Source: Plantago ovata (Eukaryota; Streptophyta; Magnoliopsida; Lamiales; Plantaginaceae). Taken from it: DNA of 64,000 nt. The stretch's first letter is position 1; each line of letters begins with the position of its first letter. The stretch is taken from assembly GCA_028274465.1 (NCBI GenBank), contig CM051456.1:50025011-50089010 (forward strand), read 5' to 3'. This document shows, one piece after another, positions 38,105 to 53,100 of the stretch. The translations under genes were made by a program, and so were the position numbers. The notes beneath the pieces are model-generated. The model saw nothing but the letters and a program-made list of their open reading frames with translations. It was not told where the DNA came from and searched no databases.

Positions 38105-41100
38105 TTACTAATCTAGTTTGTAAGGGTAACGGAAAGGTTAGTTTCAACTATAGTACTTGTAGTTAGTTCTCTCCTATTTTTACGGAAAGGGATATCATAA
38201 CGGAATACTCTATATAGCAACCAAACTAATCTAGTGATGTAGTTGTTGTTCTAGATAGAGGGACGACATACAACTCATTCTTTACATGGGATTGTTTGTA
38301 TGTTTCATCTACCTAAAGCAATAGAAAGTGGATGAATGAATTAATAGATGACTAATTTAGTTTGTAAGGGTAATAGAAAGGTTTGTTTCAGCTCTAGTAC
38401 TTGTAGTTAGTTCTCTCCTATGTTTGAGAAAAGGGATATCATAATGGAACACTCTATATGGCAATCTAACTAATCTAGTGATCTAGTTGTTGTTCTAGAT
38501 AAAGGGAAGACTTACAACGAATTTTTTCCATGGGATTTTATCTTTCGTCTACCTAAAGCAATAGAAAGTGGATGAATGAATCAATAGATGACTAATGTAG
38601 TTTGTAACGGTAACGGAAAGGTTAGTTTCAACTATAGTACTTGTAGTTAGTTCTCTCCTATGTTTGAGGAAAGGGATATCATAATGGAACACTCTAAATT
38701 GCAATCTAACTAATCTAGTTATCTGGTAGTTGTTTTAGATAAAGGGAAGACCTACAACTCATTTTTTACATGGGATTGTATCTTTCATCAACCTAAAGCA
38801 ATAGAAAGTGGATGAATGAATTAATAGATGACTAATCTAGTTTGTAAGGGTAAAGGAAAGGTTAGTTTCAGCTCTAATACTTGTAGTTAGTTCTCTCCTA
38901 TGTTTGATGAAAGGGATATCATAATGGAACAGTCTATTTGGCAATCTAACTAATCTAGTGATCTAGGTGTTGTTCTAGATAAAGGGAAGACTTACAACTC
39001 ATTCTTTCCATGGAATTTTATCTTTCGTCTACCTAAAGCAATAGAAAGTGGATGAATGAATCAATAGATGACTAATATAGTTTGTAAGGGTAATGGAATG
39101 TTTAGTTTCAGCTATAGTACTTGTAGTTAGTTCTCTCCTATGTTTGAGGGATGGGATATCATAATGGAACACTCTATATAGCAATCTAACTAATCTAGTA
39201 ATCTAGTTGTTGTTCTAGATAAAGGGAAGACATACAACTCATTCTTTACATAGGATTGTATCTTTCGTCTACCTAAAGCAATAGAAAGAGGATGAATGAA
39301 TCAATAGATGACTAATCTAGTTTGTAAGGGCAATGGAAAGGTTTTGTTTCAGCTCTAGTACTTGTAGTTAGTTCTCTCCTATGTTTGAGAAAAGGGATAT
39401 CATAATGGAACACTCTATATGGCAATCTAACTAATCTAGTGATCTAGTTGTTGTTCTAGATAAAGGGAAGACTTACAACGAATATTTTCCATGGGATTTT
39501 ATCTTTCGTCTACCTAAAGCAATAGAAAGTGGATGAATGAATCAATAGATGACTAATCTAGTTTGTAAGGGTAATGGAAAGGTTAGTTTCAGCTATAGTA
39601 CTTGTAATTAGTTCTCTCTTATGTTTGAGGAAAGGGATATCATAATGGAACACTCTATATTGCAATGTAACTAATCTAGGGATCTAGTTGTTGTTCAAGA
39701 TAAAGGGAAGACATACAACTCATTCTTTACATGGGATTGTATCTTTCGTCTACCTAAAGCACTAGAAAGTGGATGAATGAATCAATAGATGACTAATCTA
39801 GTTTGTAAGGGCAATGGAAAGGTTAGTTTCAGCTATAGTACTTGTAGTTAGTTCTCTCCTATGTTTGAGGAAAGGGATATCATAATGTAACACTCTATAT
39901 AGCAATCTAACTAATCTAAGGATCTAGTAGTGGTTCTAGATAAAGGGAAGACACACAACTCATTTGTTACTTCGGATTTTATCTTAGAAGGGCAATAGAA
40001 AGGGCAATAGAAAGGTTAGCTTCAATGGACTCTTTAGCTTGCTCATTAACGAAGTAAGGGAACTTCTTATTCGGTTGGGTATATAACTCTAGTATATAAC
40101 GGAACACTCTATATAGAAATCTAACTCATCTAAAGATCTTGTTGTTGTTCTAGATAAAGGAAAGACATACAACTCATTTTTACATGGGATTGTATCTTTC
40201 ATCTACCTAAAGCAATAGAAAGTGGATGAATGAATCAATAGATGACTAAACTAGTTTTTAAGGGTTACGGAAAGGTTAGTTTCAACTATAGTACTTGTAG
40301 TTAGTTCTCTCCTATTTTTACGGAAAGGGATATCATAACGGAATACTCTATATAGCAACCAAACTAATCTAGTGATCTAGTTGTTGTTCTAGATAGAGAG
40401 ACGACATACAACTAATTCTTTACATGGGATTGTATGTTTCATCTACCTAAAGCAACAAAAATTGGATGAATGAATTAATAGATGACTAATCTAGTTTGTA
40501 AGGGTAATAGAAAGGTTAGTTTCAGCTATAGTACTTGTAGTTAGTTCTCTCCTATGTTTGAGGAAAGGGATATCATAATGGAACACTCTATATTGCAATG
40601 TAACTAATCTAGGGATCTAGTTGTTGTTCTAGATAAAGGGAAGACATAAAACTCATTCTTTACATGGGATTGTATCTTTCGTCTACCTAATGCACTAGAA
40701 AGTGGATGAATGAATCAATAGATGACTTATCTAGTTTCTAAGGGCAATGCAAAGGTTAGTTTCAGCTATAGTACTTTTAGTTAGTTCTCTCCTATGTTTG
40801 AGGAAAGGGATATCATAATGGAACACTCTATATAGCAATCTAACTAATCTAAGGATCTAATAGTTGTTCTAGATAAATGGAAGACACGCAACTCATTTGT
40901 TACTTGGGATTTTATCTTAGATATACTTAAAGTAATAAAAAGTTCATGAATGAATCATCTAGTTAGTAGGGCAATAGAAAGATTAGCTTCAATGGACTCT
41001 TTAGCTTGCTCATTAACGAAGTAAGGGAACTTCTTATTCGATTGGGTATATAACTCTAGTACTTGTAGTTAGTTCTCTCCTATTTTTGCGGAAAGGGATA

Positions 41101-44100
41101 TCATAACGGAACACTCTATATAGAAATCTAGCTCATCTAGTGATCTTGTTGTTGTTCTAGATAAAGGGAAGACATACAATTCATTCTTTACATGGGATTG
41201 TATCTTTACTCTACCTAAAGCAATACAAAGTGGATGAATGAATCAATAGATGACTAAACTAGTTTTTAAGGGTTACGGAAAGGTTAGTTTCAACTATAGT
41301 ACTTGTAGTTAGTTCTCTCCTATTTTTATGGAAAGGGATATCATAACGGAATATTCTATATAGCAACCAAACTAAGCAACCAAACTAATCTAGTGATCTA
41401 GTTGTTGTTCTAGATAGAGGGAAGACATACAACTCATTCTTTACATGGGATTGTATGTTTCATCTGACTAAAGCAATAGAAAGTGGATGAATGAATTAAT
41501 AGATGACTAATCTAGTTTTTAAGGGTAATGGAAAGGTTTGTTTCAGCTCTAGTACTTGTAGTTAGTGCTCTCCTATGTTTGAGGAAAGGGATATCATAAT
41601 GGAACACTCTATATGGCAATCTAACTAATCTAGTTATCTAGGTGTTGTTCTAGATAAAGGGAAGACATACAACTCATTATTTCCATGGGATTTTATCTTT
41701 CGTCTACCTAAAGAAATAGAAAGTGGATGAATGAATCAATAGATGACTAATCTAGTTTGTAAGGGAAATGGAAAGGTTAGTTTCAGCTATAGTACTTGTA
41801 GTTAGTTCTCTTCTATGTTTGAGGAAAGGGATATCATAATGGAACACTCTCTATAGCAATATAACTAATCTAATGATCTAGTAGTTGTGTCTAGATAAAG
41901 GGAAGACATACAACTCATTTGTTACTTGGAATTTTATCTTAGATATAAAGAAATAAAAAGTGGATGCATGAATCATCTAGTTAGTAGGGCAATAGAAAGG
42001 TTAGTTTCAATGGACTCTTTATCTTACTCATTAACGAAGTAAGGGAACTTCTTATTCGATTGGGTATATAACTCTAGTACTTGTTGTTAGTTCTCTCCTA
42101 TGTTAGCAGAAAGGCATATCATAACGAAAAACTCTATGTAGCAGCCTAACAAATCTAGTGATCTAGTTGATGTTCTAGATAGAGGGAAGACATACAACTC
42201 ATTCTTTACATGGGATTGTATGGTTCATCAATCTAAAGCAATAGAAAGTGGATGACTGATCTAGTTTGTAAGGGTAATGGAAAGGTTAGTTTCAGCTATA
42301 GTACTTGTAGTTACTTCTCTATTTTTGCGGAAAGGAATATCATAACGAAACACTCTATATAGCTATCTAACTAATCTAGTGATCTAGTTATTGTTCTAGA
42401 TAAAGGGAAGACATACAACTCATTCTTTACATGGGATTGTATCTTTCGTCTACCTAAAGCAAAAGAAAGTGGATGAATGAATCAATAGATGACTAATCTA
42501 GTTTGTAAGGGCAATGGAAATGTTAGTTTCAACTATAGTACTTGTAGTTAGTTCTCTGCTATGTTTGAGGAAATGGATATCATAATGGAACACTTTATAT
42601 AGCAATCTAACTAATCTAGGGATCTAGTTGTTGTTCTACATAAAGGGAAGACATACAACTCATTCTTTACATGGGATTATATCTTTCATCTACCTAAAGC
42701 AATAGAAAGTGGATGAATGAATCAATAAATGACTAATCTAGTTTTGTAAGGGTAACGGAAAGGTTAGTTTCATCTATAGTATTTCTAGTTAGTTCTCTCC
42801 TATGTTTGAGGAAAGGGATATCATAATGGAACACTCTAAATAGCAATCTAACTAATCTAGTGATCTGGTAGTTGTTCTAGATAAAGGGAAGACATACAGC
42901 TCATTCTTTACATGGGATTGTATCTTTCATCAACCTAAAGCAAAAGAAAGTGGATGAATGAATTAATAGATGACTAATCTAGTTTTTAAGTAAGGGTAAA
43001 GGAAATGTTAGTTTCAGCTATAGTACTTATAGTTAGTTCTCTCCTATGTTTGAGGAAAGGGATATCATAATGGAACACTCTAAATAGCAATGAATGAATC
43101 AATAGATGACAAATCTAGTTTGTAAGGGTAATGGAAAGGTTAGTTTCAGCTATAGTACTTGTAGTTAGTTCTCTCCTATGTTTGCAGAAACGGATATCAT
43201 AATGGAACACTCTAAATAGTAATCTAACTAATCTAGTGATCTAGTAGTTGTTCTAGATAAAGGGAAGACGTACAATTAATTCTTTACATGGGATTGTAAC
43301 TTTTATCTACCTAAAGCAATAGAAAGTGGATAAATGAATCAATAGTTGACCAATCTAGTTTGTAAGGGTAACGAAAAGGTTAGTTTCAACTATAGTACTT
43401 GTAGTTAGTTATCTCCTATGTTTTCGAAAAGGCATATCATAACGGAAAACTCTATATAGCAACCTAACTAATCTAGTGATCTAGTTGTTGTTCTAGATAG
43501 ACGGAAGACATACAACTTATTCTTTACATGGGATTGTATGTTTCATCTAACTAAAGCAATAGAAAGTGGATGAATGAATTAATTGATGACTAATCTAGTT
43601 TGTAAGGGTAATGGAAAGGTTTGTTTCAGCTCTAGTACTTGTAGTTAGTTCTCTCCTATGTTTGAGGAAAGGGATATCGTAATGGAACACTCTATATGGA
43701 AATCTAACTAATCTAGTGATCTAGTTGTTGTTCTAGATAATTGGAAGACTTACAACTCATTCTTTCCATGGGATTTTATCTTTCCTCTACCTAAAGCAAT
43801 AGAAAGAGGATGAATGAATCAATAGATGACTAATCAAGTTTGTAAGGGTAATGGAAAGGTTAGTTTCAAGTATAGTACTTGTAGTTAGTTCTCTCCTATA
43901 TTTGAGGAAAGGGATATCATAATGGAACACTCTATATTGCAATGTAACTAATCTAGGGATCTACTTGTTGTTCTAGATAAAGGGAAGACATACAACTCAT
44001 TCTTTACATGGGATTGTATCTTTCGTCTACGTAAAGCAATAGAAAGTTGATAAATGAATCAATAGATGACTAATCTAGTTTGTAAGAGCAATAGAAAGGT

Positions 44101-47100
44101 TAGTTTCAGCTATAGTACTTGTAGTTAGTTCTCTGCTATGTTTGAGGAAAGGGATATCATAATGGAACACTCTATATAACAATCTAACTAATCTAGGGAT
44201 CTAGTTGTTGTTCTAGATAAAGGGAAGACATACAACTCATTATTTACATGGGATTGTTTCTTTCGTCTACCTAAAGCAATAGAAAGTGGATGAATGAATC
44301 AATAGATGACTAATCTTGTTTGTAAGCAAAATGGAAAGGTCAGTTTCAGCTATAGTACTTGTAGTTAGTTCTCTTCTATGTTTGAGGAAAGCGATATGAT
44401 AATGGAACACTCTCTATAGCAATCTAACTAATCTAAGGACCTAGTAGTTGTTCTAGATAAAGGGAAGACATACAACTCATTTGTTACTTGGGATTTTATC
44501 TTAGATATAAAGTAATAAAAAGTGGATGAATGAATCATCTAGTTAGTAGGGCAATAGAAAGGTTAGTTTCAATGGACTCTTTTGCTTGCTCATTAACGAA
44601 GAAAGGGAACTTCTTATTCGATTGGGTATATAACTCTAGTACTTGTTGTTAGTTCTCTCCTATGTTTTCAGAAAGGCATATCATAACGCAAAACTCTATA
44701 TAGCAGCCTAACTAATCTAGTGATCTAGTTGTTGTTCTAGATAGAGGGAAGACATACAACTCATTCTTTACATGGGATTGTATCTTTCGTCTACCTAAAG
44801 CAATAGAAAGTGGATGAATGAATCAATAGATGACTAATCTAGTTTGTAAGGGCAATGGAAAGGTTAGTTTCAGCTGTAGTACTTGTAGTTAGTTCTCTGC
44901 TATGTTTGAGGAAAGGGATATCATAATGGAACACTCTATATAGAAATCTAACTAATCTAGGGATCTAGTTGTTGTTCTAGATAAAGGGAAGACATACAAC
45001 TCATACTTTACATGGGATTGTATCTTTCATCCACCTAAAGCAATAGAAAGTGGATGAATGAATCAATAGATGACTAATCTAGTTTTGTAAGTAAGGGTAA
45101 AGGAAAGGTTAGTTTCACCTATAATATTTGTAGTTAGTTCTCTCCTATGTTTGAGGAAAGGGATATCATAATGGAACACTCTAAATAGAAATGAATGAAT
45201 CAATAGATGACTAATCTAGTTTGTAAGGGTAACGGAAAGGTAAGTTTCGGCTATAGTTCTTGTAGTTAGTTCTCTCCTATGTATGCGAAAAGGCATATCA
45301 TAACGGAAAACTCTATATAGCAACCTAACTAATCTAGTGATCTAGTTGTTGTTCTAGATAGAGGGAAGACATACAACTCATTCTTTACATGGGATTGTAT
45401 GTTTCATCTAACTAAAGCAATAGAAGGTGGATGAATGAATTAATAGATGACTAATCTAGTTTGTAAGGGTAATGGAAAAGATTTGTTTCAGCTCTAGTAC
45501 TTGTAGTTAGTTCTCTCCTATGTTTGAGGAAAGGGATATCATAATGGAACACTCTATATGGAAATCTAACTAATCTAGTGATCTAGTTGTTGTTCTAGAT
45601 AAAGGGAAGACTTACAACTCATTCTTTCCATGGGATTTTATCTTTCGTCTACCTAAAGCAATAGAAAGTGGATGAATGAATCAATAGATGACTAATCTAG
45701 TTTGTAAGGGTAATGGAAAGTTTAATTTCAAGTATAGTACTTGTAGTTAGTTATCTCCTACGTTTGAGGAAAGGGATATCATAATGGAACACTCTATATT
45801 ACAATGTAACTAATCTAGGGATCTACTTGTTGTTCTAGATAAAGGGAAGACATACAACTCACTCTTTACATGGGATTGTATCTTTCGTCTACCTAAAGCA
45901 ATAGAAAGTGGATGAATGAATCAACAGATGACTAATCTAGTTTGTAAGAGCAATGGAAATGTTAGTTTCAGCTATAGTACTTGTAGTTAGTTCTCTGCTA
46001 TGTTTGAGGAAAGGGATATCATAATGGAACACTCTATATAGCAATATAACTAATCTAGGGATCTAGTTGTTGTTCTAGATAAAGAGAAGACATACAACTC
46101 ATTCTTTACATGGGATTGTATCTTTCATCCACCTAAAACAATAGAAAGTGGATGAATGAATCAATAGATGACTAATCTAGTTTTGTAAGGGTAACGGAGA
46201 GGTTAGTTTCATCTATAGTACTTGTAGTTAGTTCTCTCCTATTTTTACGGAAAGGGATATCATAACGGAATACTCTATATAGCAACCAAACTAATCTAGT
46301 GATCTTGTTGTTGTTCTAGATAGAGAGACGACATACAACTCATTCTTTCCATGGGATTTTATCTTTCATCTACCTAAAGCAATAGAAAGTGGATGAATGA
46401 ATCAATAGATGACTAATCTAGTTTGTAAGGAAAATGGAAAGGTCAGTTTCAGCTATAGTACTTGTAGTTAGTTCTCTTCTATGTTTGAGGAAAGCGATAT
46501 CATAATGGAACACTCTCTATAGCAATCTAACTAATCTAAGGACCTAGTAGTTGTTCTAGATAAAGGGAAGACATACAACTCATTTGTTACTTGGGATTTT
46601 ATCTTAGATATAAAGTAATAAAAAGTGGATGAATGAATCATCTAGTTAGTAGGCCAATAGAAAGGTTAGTTTCAATGGACTCTTTTGCTTGCTCATTAAC
46701 GAAGAAAGGGAACTTCTTATTCGATTGGGTATATAACTCTCGTACTTGTTGTTAGTTCTCTCCTATGTTTGCAGAAAGGCATATCATAACGCAAAACTCT
46801 ATATAGCAGCCTAACTAATCTAGTGATCTAGTTGTTGTTCTAGATAGAGGGAAGACATACAACTCATTCTTTACATGGGATTGTATGTTTCATCTAACTA
46901 AGGCAATAGAAGGTGGATGAATGAATTAATAGATGACTAATCTAGTTTGTATGGGTAATGGAAAAGATTTGTTTCAGCTCTAGTACTTGTAGTTAGTTCT
47001 CTCCTATGTTTGAGGAAAGGGATATCATAATGGAACACTCTATATGGAAATCTAACTAATCTAGTGATCTAGTTGTTGTTCTAGATAAAGGGAAGACTTA

Positions 47101-50100
47101 CAACTCATTCTTTCCATGGGATTTTATCTTTCGTCTACCTAAAGCAATAGAAAGTGGATGAATGAATCAATAGATGACTAATCTAGTTTGTAAGGGTATT
47201 GGAAAGTTTAATTTCAAGTATAGTACTTGTAGTTAGTTATCTCCTATGTTTGAGGAAATGGATATCATAATGGAACACTCTATATTACAATGTAACTAAT
47301 CTAGGGATCTACTTGTTGTTCCAGATAAAGGGAAGACATACAACTCACTCTTTACATGGGATTGTATCTTTCGTCTACCTAAAGCAATAGAAAGTGGATG
47401 AATGAATCAATAGATGACTAATCTAGTTTGTAAGAGCAATGGAAAGGTTAGTTTCAGCTATAGTACTTGTAGTTAGTTCTCTGCTATGTTTGAGGAAAGG
47501 GATATCATAATGGAACACTCTATATAGCAATATAACTAATCTAGGGATCTAGTTGTTGTTCTAGATAAAGAGAAGACATACAACTCATTCTTTACATGGG
47601 ATTGTATCTTTCATCCACCTAAAACAATAGAAAGTGAATGAATGAATCAATAGATGACTAATCTAGTTTTGTAAGGGTAACGGAGAGGTTAGTTTCATCT
47701 ATAGTACTTGTAGTTAGTTCTCTCCTATTTTTACGGAAAGGGATATCATAACGGAATACTCTATATAGCAACCAAACTAATCTAGTGATCTTGTTGTTGT
47801 TCTAGATAGAGAGACGACATACAACTCATTCTTTCCATGGGATTTTATCTTTCATCTACCTAAAGCAATAGAAAGTGGATGAATGAATTAATAGATGACT
47901 AATCTAGTTTGTAAGGAAAATGGAAAGGTCAGTTTCAGCTATAGTACTTGTAGTTAGTTCTCTTCTATGTTTGAGGAAAGCGATATCATAATGGAACACT
48001 CTCTATAGCAATCTAACTAATCTAAGGACCTAGTAGTTGTTCTAGATAAAGGGAAGACATACAACTCATTTGTTACTTGGGATTTTATCTTAGATATAAA
48101 GTAATAAAAAGTGGATGAATGAATCAGCTAGTTAGTAGGGCAATAGAAAGGTTAGTTTCAATGGACTCTTTTGCTTGCTCATTAACGAAGAAAGAGAACT
48201 TCTTATTCGATTGGGTATATAACTCTCGTACTTGTTGTTAGTTCGCTCCTATGTTTGCAGAAAGGCATATCATAACGCAAAACTCTATATAGCAGCCTAA
48301 CTAATCTAGTGATCTAGTTGTTGTTCTAGATAGAGGGAAGACATACAACTCATTCTTTACATGGGATTGTATCTTTCGTCTACCTAAAGCAATAGAAAGT
48401 GGATGAATGAATCAATAGATGACTAATCTAGTTTGTAAGGGAAATGGAAAGGTTAGTTTCAGCTGTAGTAATTGTAGTTAGTTCTCTGCTACGTTTGAGG
48501 AAAGGGATATCATAATGGAACACTCTATATAGAAATCTAACTAATCTAGGGATCTAGTTGTTGTTCTAGATAAAGGGAAGACATACAACTCATACTTTAC
48601 ATGGGATTGTATCTTTCATCCACCTAATCCAATAGAAAGTGGATGAATGAATCAATAGATGACTAATCTAGTTTTGTAAGTAAGGGTAAAGGAAAGGTTA
48701 GTTTCACCTATAGTATTTGTAGTTAGTTCTCTCCTATGTTTGAGAAAAGGGATATCATAATGGAACACTCTAAATAGCAATGAATGAATCAATAGATGAC
48801 TAATCTAGTTTGTACGGGTAACGGAAAGGTAAGTTTCGGCTATAGTTCTTGTTGTTAGTTCTCTCCTATGTTTGCAGAAAGGGATATCATAATGCAACAC
48901 TCTAAATACCAATCTAACTAATCTATCGGTCTAGTAGTTGTTCTAGGTAAAGGGAAGACATACAACAAATTCTTTACATGGGATTGTAACTTTTATCTAC
49001 CTAAAGCAATAGAAAGTGGATAAATGAATCAATAGTTGACCAATCTAGTTTGTAAGGGTAACGAAAAGGTTAGTTTCAACTATAGTACTTGTAGTTAGTT
49101 CTCTCCTATGTTTGCGAAAAGGCATATCATAACGGGAAACTCTATATAGCAACCTAACTAATCTAGTGATCTAGTTGTTGTTCTAGATAGAGGGAAGACA
49201 TACAACTCATTCTTTACATGGGATTGTATGTTTCATCTAACTAAAGCAATAGAAGGTGGATGAATGAATTAATAGATGACTAATCTTGTTTGTAAGGGTA
49301 ATGGAAAAGATTTGTTTCAGCTCTAGTACTTGTAGTTAGTTCTCTCCTATCTTTGAGGAAAGGAATATCATAATGGAACACTCTATATGAAAATCTAACT
49401 AATCTAGTGATCTAGTTGTTGTTCTAGATAAAGGGAAGACTTACAACTCATTCTTTCCATGGGATTTTATCTTTCGTCTACCTAAAGCAATAGAAAGTGG
49501 ATGAATGAATCAATAGATGACTAATCTAGTTTGTAAGGGTAATGGAAAGTTTAATTTCAAGTATAGTACTTGTAGTTAGTTATCTCCTATGTTTGAGGAA
49601 AGGGATATCATAATGGAACACTCTATATTGCAATGTAACTAATCTAGGGATCTACTTGTTGTTCTAGATAAAGGGAAGACATACAACTCACTCTTTACAT
49701 GGGATTGTATCTTTCGTCTACCTAAAGCAATAGAAAGTGGATGAATGAATCAATAGATGACTAATCTAGTTTGTAAGGGCAATGGAAAGGTTAGTTTAAG
49801 CTATAGTACTTGTAGTTAGTTCTCTGCTATGTTTGAGGAAAGGGATATCATAATGGAACACTCTATATAGCAATATAACTAATCTAGGGATCTAGTTGTT
49901 GTTCTAGATAAAAAGAAGACATACAACTCATTCTTTACATGGGATTGTATCTTTCATCCACCTAAAACAATAGAAAGTGGATGAATGAATCAATAGATGA
50001 CTACTCTAGTTTTGTAAGGGTAACGGAAAGGTTAGTTTCATCTATAGTACTTGTAGTTAGTTCTCTCCTATTTTTACGGAAAGGGATATCATAACGGAAT

Positions 50101-53100
50101 ACTCTATATAGCAACCAAACTAATCTAGTGATCTAGTTGTTGTTCTAGAAAGAGAGACGACATACAACTCATTCTTTCCATGGGATTTTATCTTTCATCT
50201 ACCTAAAGCAATAGAAAGTGGATGAATGAATCAATAGATGACTAATCTAGTTTGTAAGGGTAACGGAAAGTTTAGTTTCAAGTATAGTACTTGTAGTTAG
50301 TTATCTCCTATGTTTGAGGAAAGGGATATCATAATGGAATACTCTATATTGCAATGTAACTAATCTAGGGATCTACTTGTTGTTCTAGATAAAGGGAAGA
50401 CATACAACTCATTCTTTACATGGGATTGTACCTTTCATCCACCTAAAACAATAGAAAGTGGATGAATGAATCAATAGATGACTAATCTAGTTTTGTAAGG
50501 GTAACAGAAAGGTTAGTTTCATCAATAGTACTTGTAGTTAGTTCTCTCTTATTTTTACGGAAAAGGATATCATAACGGAATACTCTATATATCAACCAAA
50601 CTAATCTAGTGATCTAGTTGTTGTTCTAGATAGAGAGACGACATACAACTCATTCTTTACATGGGATTGTATGTTTCATCTACCTAAAGCAACAGAAAGT
50701 GGATGAATGAATTAATAGATGACTAATCTAGTTTGTAAGGGTAATAGAAAGGTTAGTTTCAGCTATAGTACTTGTAGTTAGTTCTCTCCTATGTTTGAGG
50801 AAAGGGATATCATAATGGAACACTCTATATTGCAATGTAACTAATCTAGGGATCTAGTTGTTGTTCTAGATAAAGGGAAGACATAAAACTCATTCTTTAC
50901 ATGGGATTGTATCTTTCGTCTACCTAATGCACTAGAAAGTGGATGAATGAATCAATAGATGACTAATCTAGTTTCTAAGGGCAATGGAAAGGTTAGTTTC
51001 AGCTATAGTAATTTTAGTTAGTTCTTTCCTATGTTTGAGGAAAGGGATATCATAATGGAACACTCTATATAGCAATCTAACTAATCTAAGGATCTAATAG
51101 TTGTTCTAGATAAATGGAAGACACGCAACTCATTTGTTACTTGGGATTTTATCTTAGATATACTTAAAGTAATAAAAAGTTCATGAATGAATCATCTAGT
51201 TAGTAGGGCAATAGAAAGGTTAGCTTCAATGGACTCTTTAGCTTGCTCATTAACGAAGTAAGGGAACTTCTTATTCGATTGGGTATATAACTCTAGTACT
51301 TGTAGTTAGTTCTCTCCTATTTTTGCGGAAAGGGATATCATAACGGAACACTCTATATAGAAATCTAGCTCATCTAGTGATCTTGTTGTTGTTCTAGATA
51401 AAGGGAAGACATACAATTCATTCTTTACATGGGATTGTATCTTTACTCTACCTAAAGCAATACAAAGTGGATGAATGAATCAATAGATGACAAAACTAGT
51501 TTTTAAGGGTTACGGAAAGGTTAGTTTCAACTATAGTACTTGTAGTTAGTTCTCTCCTATTTAAGGGTAATGGAAAGGTTTGTTTCAGCTCTAGTACTTG
51601 GAGTTATTGCTCTCCTATGTTTGAGGAAAGGGATATCATAATGGAACACTCTATATGGCAATCTAACTAATCTAGTTATCTAGGTGTTGTTATAGATAAA
51701 GGGAAGACATACAACTCATTATTTCCATGGGATTTTATCTTTCGTCTACCAAAAGCAATAGAAAGTGGATGAATGAATCAATAGATGACTAATCTAGTTT
51801 GTAAGGGAAATGGAAAGGTTAGTTTCAGCCATAGTACTTGTAGTTAGTTCTCTTCTATGTTTGAGGAAAGGGATATCATAATGGAACACTCTCTATAGCA
51901 ATCTAACTAATCTAATGGTCTAGTAGTTGTGTCTAGATAAAGGGAAGACATACAACTCATTTTTTACTTGTGATTTTATCTTAGATATAAAGTAATAAAA
52001 AGTGGATGAATGAATCATCTAGTTAGTAGGGCAATAGAAAGGTTAGTTTCAATGGACTCTTTATCTTGCTCATTAACGAAGTAAGGGAACTTCTTATTCG
52101 ATTGGGTATATAACTCTAGTACTTGTTGTTAGTTCTCTCCTATGTTAGCAGAAAGGCATATCATAACGAAAAACTCTATATAGCAGCCTAACAAATCTAG
52201 TGATCTAGTTGTTGTTCTAGATAGAGGGAAGACATACAACTCATTCTTTACATGGGATTGTATGGTTCATCTATCTAAAGCAATAGAAAGTGGATGACTG
52301 ATCAAGTTTCTAAGGGTAATGGAAAGGTTAGTTTCAGCTATAGTACTTGTAGTTAGTTCTCTAATTTTGCGGAAAGGAATATCATAACGAAACACTCTAT
52401 TTAGCTATCTAACTAATCTAGTGATCTAGTTATTGTTCTAGATAAAGGGAAGACATACAACTCATTCTTTACATGGGATTGTATCTTTCGTCTACCTAAA
52501 GCAATAGAAAGTGGATGAATGAATCAATAGATGACTAATCTAGTTTGTAAGGGCAATGGAAAGGTTAGTTTCAGCTATAGTACTTGTAGTTAGTTCTCTG
52601 CTATGTTTGAGGAAATGGATATCATAATGGAACACTTTATATAGCAATCTAACTAATCTAGGGATCTAGTTGTTGTTCTACATAAAGGGAAGACATACAA
52701 CTCATTCTTTACATGGGATTGTATCTTTCATCTACCTAAAGCAATAGAAAGTGGATGAATGAATCAATAAATGACTAATCTAGTTTTGTAAGTGTAACGG
52801 AAAGGTTAGTTTCATCTATAGTACTTGTAGTTATTTCTCTCCTATGTTTGAGGAAAGGGATATCATAATGGAACACTCTAAATAGCAATCTAACTAATCT
52901 AGTGATCTGGTAGTTGTTCTAGATAAAGGGAAGACATACAGCTCATTCTTTACATGGGATTGTATCTTTCATCAACCTAAAGCAAAAGAAAGTGGATGAA
53001 TGAATTAATAGATGACTAATCTAGTTTGTAAGTAAGGGTAAAGAAAGGTTAGTTTCAGCTATAGTACTTGTAGTTAGTTCTCTCCTATGTTTGAGGAAAG

